From contig DATBGZ010000016.1 of the NCBI GenBank assembly GCA_036557785.1, positions 4,248-68,247 on the forward strand: DNA of 64,000 bases. Reading direction: 5' to 3'. The DNA is from DATBGZ01 sp036557785. Lineage in GTDB: Bacteria > Actinomycetota > Actinomycetes > Mycobacteriales > Micromonosporaceae. Each line of letters opens with the position of its first letter. Within the stretch, counting starts at the first letter, position 1. The notes under the pieces were generated by a model. It was not told the origin of the DNA. It saw only the letters and a program-made list of their open reading frames with translations, and did not search any database. A program made the position numbers and the translations under genes. Shown here in pieces: positions 41,283 through 49,728 of the stretch.

Positions 41283-41930
41283 CTACCGGGCGGCCAGCGC
41301 CTTGGCGGCCAGCGTCACCGCCTCCAGCAAGGTTGTGGCGACCGGCAGACCGGTGTCGCGCAGCCGCTCCGGATCCGTGAAGCCCCCGGCATAGAGCACG
41401 ACGGACGCGCCGACCGAGGCGGCCGCGTGGGCGTCGTCGACGGAGTCTCCGATGAGCACCGATTCGGGCCCGGCCAGGCCCAGGGCATCGAGGTGGGTAC
41501 GCAGGTAGGGCGCCTTGGAGCCGCCGCCGATGCTGTCACGCAGACCGTCCACACGCGAGAGCAGCTGGTGCAGTTCGTGGTCGGCCACCAGCGCAACCAG
41601 CTCCTGGTGGAACCACATCGACAGCAGGGACTGCGTGCCGTCCCACGCCGCCATCGCGTCGCGGGCGCCGGCGGCGAGGCGAATTCCGGCCAGCCCTTCG
41701 CGGTAGGCGGTGTGGAACGCCCGGTCGAGGTCGGCGAACTCGATCGGGGACAACGATCGCCCGAGTACGTGCTCGTAGTAGGCGGAGATCGGCCGACGAA
41801 ACTCGCGGCGGTGCTCGTCGGCCGTGACCGGTGGGCCACCAACGCTGCTGAGGGACGCGTTTGTCGCCGCCACGACCAGCGCGAGGTCGTCGAGCAGCGT
41901 GCCGTTCCAGTCCCAGACGAGGTGTGCCAC
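41283..41930 (-). CDS. HAD superfamily hydrolase (phosphoglycolate phosphatase-like)
   Basis: The 215-residue product has the HAD motif I as DWNGTLLDD (nucleophile Asp, general acid replaced in DxNGT style as in some Gph relatives). Motif III has Lys in GGGSKAPYLRTHL and motif IV is IGDSVDDAHAA. The cap is alpha-helical (C1 type). The substrate is unknown. It starts with a GTG preceded by AAGG. It is convergent with the response regulator and 56 nt downstream of the glutaredoxin gene. Confidence 0.85.
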   Translation of the reverse strand: MAHLVWDWNGTLLDDLALVVAATNASLSSVGGPPVTADEHRREFRRPISAYYEHVLGRSLSPIEFADLDRAFHTAYREGLAGIRLAAGARDAMAAWDGTQSLLSMWFHQELVALVADHELHQLLSRVDGLRDSIGGGSKAPYLRTHLDALGLAGPESVLIGDSVDDAHAAASVGASVVLYAGGFTDPERLRDTGLPVATTLLEAVTLAAKALAAR

Positions 41931-41986
41931 CGGTCGACCTTATGAGGTCACGGCCGCCGGCAGCCACCACCGCGCCGGCGAGCGGC

Positions 41987-42274
41987 TCAGAGCCAGGGCG
42001 GCGTGCCCGGGGCGGCGGCGAGCGCCTGATGCAGGCGCTGCTCGTCCACGCGGTAGTAGTCGTGCACCCTGTCATCGACGAGGATCACCGGGACCAGGTC
42101 GGAGTACTGCTCCAGCAGGACCGGGTCGGCGTCGACGTCCACCTCGGTCCAGCCCACGCCCGCCGCCTGCGCGACCCGCGCGACGGCCGCCTTCGCGACG
42201 TCGCAGAGATGGCAGTTCACGCGGCTCACCACGCGCACGCGCACCGGTGGGTCCACCGCAGCCGCCCCGCTCAC
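41987..42274 (-). CDS. glutaredoxin-like protein
   Basis: The 95-residue thioredoxin-fold protein has a CHLC active-site motif near residue 19, a TEVDVDADP strand and a VPVILVDDRVHDYYRVD cis-Pro region, as in the DUF836/glutaredoxin family. The GTG start overlaps the stop of the acyl-CoA synthetase gene (GTGA), so expression is coupled to that gene. Whether it works with mycothiol or thioredoxin cannot be told from sequence. Confidence 0.85.
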   Translation of the reverse strand: MSGAAAVDPPVRVRVVSRVNCHLCDVAKAAVARVAQAAGVGWTEVDVDADPVLLEQYSDLVPVILVDDRVHDYYRVDEQRLHQALAAAPGTPPWL

Positions 42275-43911
42275 GCGACCACGGCCCCGGTCTCGGGCCG
42301 ACGCAGCGACGGCTTGCGTACCTTGCCGATCAGGGAGTGCGGCAGCTCGGCGACGACCTCGTAGCCGGCCGGGCACTTGTACCGGGCCAGGTGGTGTCCA
42401 CAGTAGACGCCCAGCTCGTCCACAGACAGGTGTCCGCCGGCGGGCACCACGTAGGCGAAGACCGCCTCACCGGTGACCGCGTCGGGCACACCGATGACCG
42501 CAGCCTCCGCCACGCCCGGATGCGACCCGAGCACCTGCTCCACCTCGCGCGGGTAGACGTTGAAGCCGTTCACCAGAATCAGGTCGCCCAACCGGTCCAC
42601 CAGGAACAGGTCTCCGTCGATATCCGCGTAGGCGATGTCGCCCGTGGCCCACCATCCGTGCTCGTCCGGTCCGCCTGCACGGTCGGGCCAGTAACCGAGG
42701 AACAGGTTCTCTCCGCGCACCACGATCTGACCGGGGTCGGTGCCGTCGGCCTCGAACGCGTCGTCGTCCGCCAGCCCCACGGCCGGCCCCGGCTGCGTAG
42801 GCGGAGTATCGACGCCCCGCTGCGCGGTGAGCTCGGCCACCACGGTGCCGTCGGCCGCCACGAGCCGCAGGTCGACGCCGGGGACCGGGCGGCCGATCGA
42901 GCTGACCTTGGGCACGGGGCTCGCGAGGCCGGTCGTGAGCACCGGGGCCGTCTCGGTGAGCCCATACCCCTGGTGGACGTGGCGTCCGGTGACCGCGAGG
43001 AACCGCTCGCCGACCTCGGACGGCAGCGGCGCACCCCCGCTCGCCGCGACGCGCACCGCCGCGAACCGCGCGGCGAGCTCCGGGTCGGCGAGCCAGGCGG
43101 CGTACATCTGGGGCACCGCGGCGACCACGCTCACCCGATGGCGTGCGATCGCGGCCAGGCTCCGGGCCACGTCGAAGCGTTCCAGCAGCACCCCGCAGGC
43201 CCCGTGGTAGGCGATGGCGATCAGGCCGGCGCTGAGCCCGAAGATGTGGAACAGCGGCAGGGCGAGCAGCGCGACGTCGGACGCTGTGATGGCGGGAGGG
43301 TGGACCGCCGCGACCTGGCCCTGGTTGGCGAGCAGGGCCCGGTGCGGCAGCATCGCACCCTTCGGAGCCCCGGACGTCCCCGACGTGTAGAGCAGGACCG
43401 CGAGATCCTCGCCCGAGCCGGTCGCGATCGTCGCCGCGGCCGGCACGGTCAGCTCCGCGTACGCCAGGGCGCCGTCGGCGGCCGTCGGCGCATAGACGTG
43501 ACGCAGCGCCGGCAGATCGGTCCGTACGGCTTGGATCGCCGCGGCCGCCGCACTCGTCGCGACGGCGACCGCGGCCGCGCTGTCGGCAAGGACGTGGCGA
43601 AGCTCCCGGCGCGTGTACCCGGGGTTGACCGGCACCGCGACCAGCCCCGCCCGGAGCGTGCCGAAGAAGACCGCGGCGAACTCGGGGACCTGGCCCAGCG
43701 CGATCACCACCCGCGCCGGCACGCCCATGGACGCCGGCAGGTCCAGCGCGCGCAGGGCGCCGGCAACCGCGTCGGCGCGCGCGTCGAGGTCCGCCCAGGT
43801 AACGACCGATCCGTCGTCGGAGATCAGAGCCGGGGCCGATGGTTCGCGTCCTGCCGCGCGCGCGACGGTGTCGGCCACGTTCCCGGCCGCCGGCCCCGGA
43901 GTCACGGACAC
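42271..43911 (-). CDS. AMP-dependent acyl-CoA synthetase
   Basis: The product of about 546 residues is an ANL-family enzyme that activates a carboxylic acid with ATP and CoA. The adenylation motifs are LLYTSGTSGAPKGAML, GYGLTETAP and WWATGDIAYADIDGDLFLVDRLGDLI; the C-terminal lysine is in IGKVRKPSLR. Chain-length preference is unknown. The start is uncertain: the GTG at 43911 is used, but a GTG two codons on and a TTG eleven codons upstream are possible. Confidence 0.92.
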   Translation of the reverse strand: MSVTPGPAAGNVADTVARAAGREPSAPALISDDGSVVTWADLDARADAVAGALRALDLPASMGVPARVVIALGQVPEFAAVFFGTLRAGLVAVPVNPGYTRRELRHVLADSAAAVAVATSAAAAAIQAVRTDLPALRHVYAPTAADGALAYAELTVPAAATIATGSGEDLAVLLYTSGTSGAPKGAMLPHRALLANQGQVAAVHPPAITASDVALLALPLFHIFGLSAGLIAIAYHGACGVLLERFDVARSLAAIARHRVSVVAAVPQMYAAWLADPELAARFAAVRVAASGGAPLPSEVGERFLAVTGRHVHQGYGLTETAPVLTTGLASPVPKVSSIGRPVPGVDLRLVAADGTVVAELTAQRGVDTPPTQPGPAVGLADDDAFEADGTDPGQIVVRGENLFLGYWPDRAGGPDEHGWWATGDIAYADIDGDLFLVDRLGDLILVNGFNVYPREVEQVLGSHPGVAEAAVIGVPDAVTGEAVFAYVVPAGGHLSVDELGVYCGHHLARYKCPAGYEVVAELPHSLIGKVRKPSLRRPETGAVVA

Positions 43912-44211
43912 CGCCCGAGTCTTGCATGCCCCGACCTGCGACAACGCCCCCGCGCGCCGCGAACGGTAGGCGACCGGTGGCGGGCCGGACCCGGGGCGCA
44001 GCGGTCAGCGTGGGACTGACAGTGATCATGCGTAAGCGAACGATCGCACATCGTGTCCGACGGCCCGGCCGCGCCTCACCAAAGAATCCTGTCTCGGCCG
44101 TTTGCAAGTCCGCCACACGGAATGATGTCGCCCTTTATGCTGCATTGGACGACTCATCCGTTATGGGCTACTCATACCCCTCACAGCCGAGGAGGCCGTT
44201 GTGCCGCGTTC
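43912..44211. other. divergent regulatory region upstream of the BldN-type sigma gene
   Basis: This 300-nt region separates acyl-CoA synthetase and bldN. It contains no long frame of its own. A strong GAGGAGG stands at about 44189-44195. I could not find a convincing -35/-10 pair or a BldD box, but a developmental sigma gene is expected to have complex control here. Confidence 0.5.
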
Positions 44212-44242
44212 ATGGGTGACACCGACGGGACCAGAGCGGTGA
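44201..44242 (+). CDS. possible 13-codon leader peptide overlapping the bldN start
   Basis: A GTG at 44201 stands 5 nt after a perfect GGAGG and opens a 13-codon frame (MPRSWVTPTGPER) that stops with TGA at 44240-44242. That stop overlaps a GTG at 44239 in the sigma-factor frame (GTGA). The only well-placed ribosome site therefore feeds this short frame, and sigma translation may depend on reinitiation. The frame is short and may be chance. Confidence 0.4.
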   Translation: MPRSWVTPTGPER

Positions 44243-45300
44243 CCGAGTCCGACCTCTCCGGCGAGGCGGCCGGGCAGGTCACCCCGGACCTGACTCCACC
44301 GGCGAGCCGCACCACTGGGGCGAAGCGTGCCAACCGCCGCCCAGACCAACGAGACGAGACCCGGCAGGACGTCAACCGGCGGTACGGCACGGGCAACCGC
44401 AACCGCAGCGCGATGCCGTGGCCGACGGGACCGACCCGGCCACTGCCGCCGATACCGGCGATCCCCACGGGCCGTCCGGAGGGCGGAGTGGCCGAGGCAC
44501 TCGTGGCGCCGCGCCCGCTCACCGAGGCGAGCACGACGGGCACGTCCGCCCGACCGACGATTCCGGCGGCTCGCGAGGAGACCGTGGAGCTGCCGCCGCT
44601 GGCGACCTCCCCGGGCCGTACGAACGCGGGCGCGGCGGTACCGACGCAGCCGGACCAGCGCAGCCCGCAACGCAGCGGGTGGGCCGGTGATCGGCCGGGG
44701 ACCAACCAGCGTGGCCGGCATCCGTCACCGCCGGACGGGGCGGTCGACGTCTGGGAGCTGGTCGAGCGGGCGCAGGACGGCGATACGGACGCGTTCGGGC
44801 AGATCTACCACCGGTACCTCGACACGGTTCACCGGTTCATCTACTTCCGCGTCGGCAACCGCCAGCTCGCCGAGGACCTCACGGCGGAGACCTTCCTGCG
44901 GGCGCTCAAGCGCATCGGCAGCGTGACCTGGCAGGGTCGCGACCTCGGCGCCTGGCTCGTGACGATCGCCCGCAACCTGGTCGCCGACTACTTCAAGTCC
45001 GGCCGGCACCGGTTCGAGCTGCCGACCAGTGACGTGCTCGACGCCGATGCCGAGGAGCGCGGACCGGAGGGCAGCCCGGAGGCCGCGGTGGTCGACCACA
45101 TCACCAATGTCGCGCTGCTCACGGCCGTACGGCAGCTCAACCGGGAGCAGCGGGAGTGCATCATCCTGCGGTTTCTGCAGGGCTTCTCGGTCGCGGAGAC
45201 GGCCCAGGCGATGGGAAAGAACGAGGGCGCGATCAAGGCCCTGCAGTACCGAGCCGTTCGTGCTCTTCACCGTCTGTTACCTGAAGGCTTCCTACCGTGA
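44212..45300 (+). CDS. bldN: ECF sigma factor, BldN orthologue with long N-terminal extension
   Basis: The sigma region 2 (from about residue 180; VERAQDGDTDAFGQIYHRY, AEDLTAETFLRALKRIG, DLGAWLVTIARNLVADYFKS) and region 4 (CIILRFLQGFSVAETAQAMGKNEGAIKALQYRAV) closely match Streptomyces BldN, which drives aerial-hypha surface-protein genes. About 178 Pro/Thr/Arg-rich residues precede region 2; Streptomyces BldN also has a processed pro-region, but shorter. The next gene encodes an RsbN-like anti-sigma factor. Leu356 is a TTA codon (45277-45279). The start is uncertain: ATG 44212 is used, GTG 44239 is a strong rival. Confidence 0.9.
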   Translation: MGDTDGTRAVTESDLSGEAAGQVTPDLTPPASRTTGAKRANRRPDQRDETRQDVNRRYGTGNRNRSAMPWPTGPTRPLPPIPAIPTGRPEGGVAEALVAPRPLTEASTTGTSARPTIPAAREETVELPPLATSPGRTNAGAAVPTQPDQRSPQRSGWAGDRPGTNQRGRHPSPPDGAVDVWELVERAQDGDTDAFGQIYHRYLDTVHRFIYFRVGNRQLAEDLTAETFLRALKRIGSVTWQGRDLGAWLVTIARNLVADYFKSGRHRFELPTSDVLDADAEERGPEGSPEAAVVDHITNVALLTAVRQLNREQRECIILRFLQGFSVAETAQAMGKNEGAIKALQYRAVRALHRLLPEGFLP

Positions 45301-45417
45301 CAACGGTGGTGAGAAACGGCCCGGAAACGCCGTACACCGCCACCAGAAAGGGCCACCACCCGTTACTCAGGGCGACCGGAGTCACATTCCGGCATCACCC
45401 TGAGGGGAGGTGACGTG

Positions 45418-46401
45418 ATGTCCGATAGCGCCAAGGTCGAGCGGTTCGCCGAACTGCTCGAGCAGACCGGCACGGGACGTCACCATCGCCGTCCTGACGA
45501 GGTCGATCCCGACCTGACCGCGCTCGTCGGTGTGACCCACCGGCTCGCTCGGGTCGCCGCGCCCGACGTGCGGCCGCAGTTCCGGGACGCCCTGTTCGCC
45601 GACCTGATGCGGACCTGCGAGCGCGACGGACTCGGGACGCGCGTGGTCGCCTGGGACGAACCCACGGTCGCCGACGCGGCCCAAGGGCAGGGCGCCCGTG
45701 ACGAGCAGGGCGTGAGCGCTCGCACCGACCCGACCTGGCCGGTGAACGGTACCGTGGCGCCCCGCCCCCGGCGCGGGCCCGACGATGCGGTGCCCACCCC
45801 GCCCCAGCGCGCGGGATCGCGCGCCAACGAGAAGACCCAGATCCTGCGCATGGTGCGGCGGCGCCTGGGCAGTCGTGCCCGGATCAGCGCGATGGTCGGC
45901 ATCACCGCGGGCGCGCTCGCGATCTCGGGCGTCGCGCTGGCGAGTACCGACGCCGTGCCCGGCGACGCGCTCTACCAGGTCAAGCTCTCCAGCGAGCAGG
46001 CACAGCTCCTGCTCGCCGGCTCGGACGCGGATCGCGGGCAACTGCACCTCGAGTTCGCGCGGGTCCGCCTTGTCGAAGCCGGTCAGGTGCCCCCGGACGC
46101 CGTCCCCGATGTCCTGGCAGCCATGGACCGGGAGATCATCGAGGGCGCTCGGCTGCTGTTCACGGCGGGTGTCCAGAAGCACGACGCCGCGCCCATCGAC
46201 TCCGTCGCGGCGTTCGTGACGCAGTACCGCCGCGACGTCACGCAGGCGCGGGCCGACCTCACGGCGCCGGGCGATCCGGCCCGGCAGTCGCTTGACCTGC
46301 TCGCGGCGATCGAGACCCGGGCCAACGAGCTGCGCGCCGCCCTCGCGCATGGCTGCGCTACCACGACCACCGATCAGTACGGCCCCAAGCCGGCCTGCTG
46401 A
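45418..46401 (+). CDS. rsbN: RsbN-like membrane anti-sigma factor (DUF5667)
   Basis: The 327-residue protein has a cytoplasmic N-terminal part (about 1-150), one membrane span (about 155-176) and an extracytoplasmic helical DUF5667-like domain (STDAVPGDALYQVKLSSEQAQLLLAG...). In Streptomyces RsbN sequesters BldN at the membrane through its N-terminus. It follows bldN by 117 nt. The ATG at 45418 with GGGAGG 7 nt upstream is preferred over the GTG three bases before. The release signal is unknown. Confidence 0.88.
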   Translation: MSDSAKVERFAELLEQTGTGRHHRRPDEVDPDLTALVGVTHRLARVAAPDVRPQFRDALFADLMRTCERDGLGTRVVAWDEPTVADAAQGQGARDEQGVSARTDPTWPVNGTVAPRPRRGPDDAVPTPPQRAGSRANEKTQILRMVRRRLGSRARISAMVGITAGALAISGVALASTDAVPGDALYQVKLSSEQAQLLLAGSDADRGQLHLEFARVRLVEAGQVPPDAVPDVLAAMDREIIEGARLLFTAGVQKHDAAPIDSVAAFVTQYRRDVTQARADLTAPGDPARQSLDLLAAIETRANELRAALAHGCATTTTDQYGPKPAC

Positions 46402-46488
46402 GCGGCGCGCCCGGCATAGGGCCCTGACCCGATAGTCTCGGAAAACAGGGCCCGGCCTGGGCCGGTCGAGCGACGGAGGGCGGATCCG

Positions 46489-47433
46489 GTGCGGCTGACA
46501 CGGCGCAGGACCCGTACGGACGCGGGGCAGGGCCCGATCTCCGTCGGTTACGCGGTCGCCGACCTCGAGGAGGCGCTCGCCCCACCACCGGACACCACCG
46601 CGGCCGGTTTCTTCGACCTCGACAACACGATGTTGCAGGGCGCGTCCATCTACTACCTGGCCCGGGGGCTCGCCGCGCGCAAGTTCTTCACGGGACGTGA
46701 CCTGCTGCGCTTCGGCCTCAAGCAGCTGCGGTTCCGGCTCGTCGCGGCCGAGCACGGCGGGCACGTCTCGCAGGCTCGGGAGCAGGCTCTCGCCTTCGTG
46801 GCGGGCCGGCACGTCGAGGACCTGCGGCGGCTGGCTGAGGAGATCTTCGATGAGTTGATGGCGGAGCGCATCTTCTCGGGCACCCATGCGCTGGCCCGGA
46901 TGCACCTCGACGCCGGCCAACGGGTGTGGCTGGTGACCGCGGCTCCGGTCGAGATCGGCATGGTGATCGCGCAACGGCTGGGCCTCACCGGTGCGATCGG
47001 CACGGTCGCCGACGTGGCCGACGGTGTCTACACGGGACGGTTGGTGGGTGACCTGATGCACGGCCCGGCGAAGGCCGACGCGATCACGGACCTCGCCGGG
47101 CGCGAGGGGCTGGACCTCTCGCGCTGCGCCGCGTACAGCGATTCGATCAACGACGTACCGATGCTCTCCGTCGTCGGACGGGCGGTCGCGGTCAACCCCG
47201 ACTCTGCCCTGCGCCGCGTGGCCCGCGAGCGCGGCTGGGAGGTCCGCGACTTCCGCACCGGCCGGCGTGCCGTCAAGGTCGCGGTGCCGGCCGCCGTGGG
47301 GGCCGGGATGGTCGCCGGCGCCGTGGCGGCCGCGGTCACGCTCAACCGGCGCGGCGCCTGGCGTGCCGTGCTCGGCAAGGGCTCGACGCGCGGCGGACCC
47401 GCGGCTCCACGCCAACTTCCCCCGGTCGACTGA
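46489..47433 (+). CDS. HAD-IB family phosphatase (SerB-like)
   Basis: The 314-residue product has HAD motif I as FFDLDNTMLQG, motif II around LVTAAP, a Lys in GPAKADAI and motif IV as YSDSINDVPML. The helical cap and overall layout match the HAD-IB group, which includes SerB and PGP-type phosphatases acting on small phosphomonoesters. A hydrophobic, Gly/Ala-rich stretch near the C-terminus (VPAAVGAGMVAGAVAAAV) may touch the membrane. The GTG at 46489 has GGAGGG upstream. It is convergent with the acyltransferase gene. Confidence 0.9.
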   Translation: MRLTRRRTRTDAGQGPISVGYAVADLEEALAPPPDTTAAGFFDLDNTMLQGASIYYLARGLAARKFFTGRDLLRFGLKQLRFRLVAAEHGGHVSQAREQALAFVAGRHVEDLRRLAEEIFDELMAERIFSGTHALARMHLDAGQRVWLVTAAPVEIGMVIAQRLGLTGAIGTVADVADGVYTGRLVGDLMHGPAKADAITDLAGREGLDLSRCAAYSDSINDVPMLSVVGRAVAVNPDSALRRVARERGWEVRDFRTGRRAVKVAVPAAVGAGMVAGAVAAAVTLNRRGAWRAVLGKGSTRGGPAAPRQLPPVD

Positions 47434-47467
47434 CGCCGGTACGGTCTGCCGACGCCCCGCCGAGCCC

Positions 47468-48562
47468 TCAACCGAACGGGTCGGGGCGACGCTGCAGCAG
47501 TGAGTGCAGCGTCTCCTGGATGGTCTCGCGCACCTGGTCGGCCAGGTTGAACACGACGATCGGATCGTCGGCGTCGTCGGTGAGGCCGGTCGTAGGGATC
47601 GGCTCACCTATCTGGATGAGCCACTTGCTCGGCAGGGGCAGCAAGCCGAGCAGCCCGAACCAGGGGAACAGCGGGGTGATCGGCACATACGGCAGGCCCA
47701 GCACCTTCGCCAGCGGCGTGATGTTGCCGATGATCGGAAAGATCTCTTCCGCCCCGACGATGGCTACGGGCACGATCGGGGTGCCGGTGCGCAGGGCGGC
47801 GGAGACGAACCCGCCACGGCCGAAACGCTGCAGCCGGTACCGGTCCCGGTAGTACTTGCCGATGCCCTTGAACCCCTCGGGGAAGACGCCCACGTAGTCC
47901 CCGGCCCGCAGCAGCCGCTCGGCGTCGGGGTTGCTCGCCAGCGTGGCACCGCCCTTGCGGGCCAGTTCGGAGAGGACCGGTACCCGAAACACCAGGTCCG
48001 CGCCGAGCAGCCTCAGGTGCCGGTGCGCTGGGGTCTCGTCGTGCACGGCGAGGCTGAGCATCAGCGCGTCCACGGGGAGCGTCCCCGAGTGGTTGCCGAC
48101 GAGCAGCGCCGGGCCGTCGACGGGCAGGCGGTCGATGCCGCTGCACTCGACCCGGAAGTAGTGCTGGTAGAGCAGGCGCAGCAACGGGTAGAAGACGCCG
48201 TCGGTGAGCTCGGCGTCGAAGCCGAACTCGTCGACGTGGTAGTCGCCGGTCAGGCGCCGGCGCAGAAAGGCGAGCGCGTCGGCGACCCGCTCCTCCCAGA
48301 TGTCCGGCCTGACTTCCCGGTCTGTGCCCGACGGGGAGCGCGCTGACCGGTACCCGTTCGCCGCGACCGTGTCATCACTGTCCACAGTGGTCAGCGTCGG
48401 CCGTGCCCGTGCCGACCGCGACGGGCCGGGTCGGTGGCCGTTGCGGGTGCCGTTCGCGGCCGCGGCCTCGACGTCCACGGACCGCGCGGCCCTGGTCCGT
48501 CGCGCCGGCGCGTGCTCGTTGGCTGCCGTCGCGGTGGCCGGCCGACGGGCTCTGGCTGTCAT
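47468..48562 (-). CDS. lysophospholipid acyltransferase family protein
   Basis: The 364-residue protein has a low-complexity basic N-terminal tail of about 85 residues and then a PlsC-like acyltransferase domain: GNHSGTLPVDAL (the catalytic His/Asp block), FPEGFKGIGKYYRDRYRLQRFGRGGF and IVPVAIVGAEE. The His-to-Asp spacing is wider than HX4D, as in the DGAT/LPLAT-like branch. It probably acylates a glycerolipid or glycolipid at the membrane. Its ATG overlaps the upstream SDR gene stop (ATGA), so they are coupled. Confidence 0.88.
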   Translation of the reverse strand: MTARARRPATATAANEHAPARRTRAARSVDVEAAAANGTRNGHRPGPSRSARARPTLTTVDSDDTVAANGYRSARSPSGTDREVRPDIWEERVADALAFLRRRLTGDYHVDEFGFDAELTDGVFYPLLRLLYQHYFRVECSGIDRLPVDGPALLVGNHSGTLPVDALMLSLAVHDETPAHRHLRLLGADLVFRVPVLSELARKGGATLASNPDAERLLRAGDYVGVFPEGFKGIGKYYRDRYRLQRFGRGGFVSAALRTGTPIVPVAIVGAEEIFPIIGNITPLAKVLGLPYVPITPLFPWFGLLGLLPLPSKWLIQIGEPIPTTGLTDDADDPIVVFNLADQVRETIQETLHSLLQRRPDPFG

Positions 48563-49695
48563 GACCCCGCCCGCCCCTCGGGGGCCCGTGGGGTGCGCGC
48601 GCCGCGGACGCGCCGAACGCCGTCGCGCACCACGGACTCCAGCGCGGTGACCGCGGCCGGGCGCAGGGCAGCGAACCCGGACCCGTGCAGGTCCCGCCCA
48701 TGGATGAAGTCGGCGAAGGCCTCCTGCGTGTCACGGGGTCGGAAGCCGAACTCTTCGACCAGCGCCCGCGTGTCCACCACCCGACCGTGCACGAACAGAT
48801 CGAGCTGGTCGTGGCTGAGCTCGGGAAGGCGCAGCAGCGGATGGGAGATGAACCGGGCGATGCCCGAAGCCCGGACGAGGGCCGCGAAGGCGTTCATGCC
48901 CGGCTCGATCACCGGCAGGGCGACGCGCCCGGCCAGGCGGATCGCCTGAGAGAGCGCGAGCACACCGTCGCCGGCCACGTTGTAGGTGCCACGGTGGTTC
49001 TCCACCACGGATCGCACCAGCAGCTCGAGCGCGTCGTCGGTGTGGATGAACTGCAGCCGCGGGTCCCGCCCCAGCACCGTCGGCACCACCGGCAGCGCGA
49101 AGTACCGGGTCAGGCTGGTCTCCGCGTCCGGCCCGACGAACGGGGCGAGACGCAGCACGGTGGTCACGACATCGGGCCGCCGACGCGTGAAGCCGCGCAC
49201 GTACCCCTCGATCTCGATGACGTCCTTGGCGAATCCGCCCCGCGGCACCAGCGTCGGCGGCGTGGTCTCGGTGAAGACCGCGGGATCACGGAACGAGGCG
49301 CCGTAGGCGGCCGTGGAGGACCGTACGACCAGCTTGCTGACGCCCGGCGTGGCCTGGCACGCGGCGAGCAGCTGCATCGTGCCGATGATGTTCTGTTCCT
49401 TCATCGCCGGCCGCCCGCCGGCTCCCGGGCTGGAGACCACGCCCATGTGGGCGACGGCGTCGACCTCGCCCCCGGTCACCGCGGCGACCACGTCACGGAC
49501 GCCGCCGTCGCCCCGGCCGTCGCGGTCCCGACCGGTCGTCACCGCTACGTCGTGTTCGGCGAGCAGGTCGCGCAACCGGCCGGCCGGCGGCACGATGTCG
49601 AACCCGGTCACCCGCTCCACCCGGGGGTGCGCGGCGAGCCGGGCCGCGAGGTGTGCCCCGACGTACCGGCTGGCACCGGTCACGAGGACGTTCAC
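48559..49695 (-). CDS. NAD-dependent epimerase/dehydratase-like SDR protein without the catalytic Tyr
   Basis: The 378-residue product begins MNVLVTGASRYVGAHLAARL, an extended-SDR Rossmann motif, and has LVVRSSTAAYGAS and FIHTDDALELL. Where the YxxxK motif is expected (after the SSTAAYG strand, near residue 150-170) the sequence runs RGGFAKDVIEIE, with Lys but no Tyr four residues before it. It may therefore bind NAD(P) without classic epimerase chemistry. It is coupled to the downstream acyltransferase, which suggests lipid or cell-envelope work. Confidence 0.85.
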   Translation of the reverse strand: MNVLVTGASRYVGAHLAARLAAHPRVERVTGFDIVPPAGRLRDLLAEHDVAVTTGRDRDGRGDGGVRDVVAAVTGGEVDAVAHMGVVSSPGAGGRPAMKEQNIIGTMQLLAACQATPGVSKLVVRSSTAAYGASFRDPAVFTETTPPTLVPRGGFAKDVIEIEGYVRGFTRRRPDVVTTVLRLAPFVGPDAETSLTRYFALPVVPTVLGRDPRLQFIHTDDALELLVRSVVENHRGTYNVAGDGVLALSQAIRLAGRVALPVIEPGMNAFAALVRASGIARFISHPLLRLPELSHDQLDLFVHGRVVDTRALVEEFGFRPRDTQEAFADFIHGRDLHGSGFAALRPAAVTALESVVRDGVRRVRGARTPRAPEGRAGS

Positions 49696-49728
49696 CGAGG
49701 CCTCCGAACGGGTGCCGCTCCGGCGGGT

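Noticed and set aside
44053..44211. A longer N-terminus for the BldN-type sigma factor starting at 44053
   Set aside because: No ribosome site precedes it and the added residues look like untranslated sequence.
43912..44211. BldD-type box (AGTGATCATG, about 44018) upstream of bldN
   Set aside because: Only one half-site resembles the consensus I know; the second half is missing.
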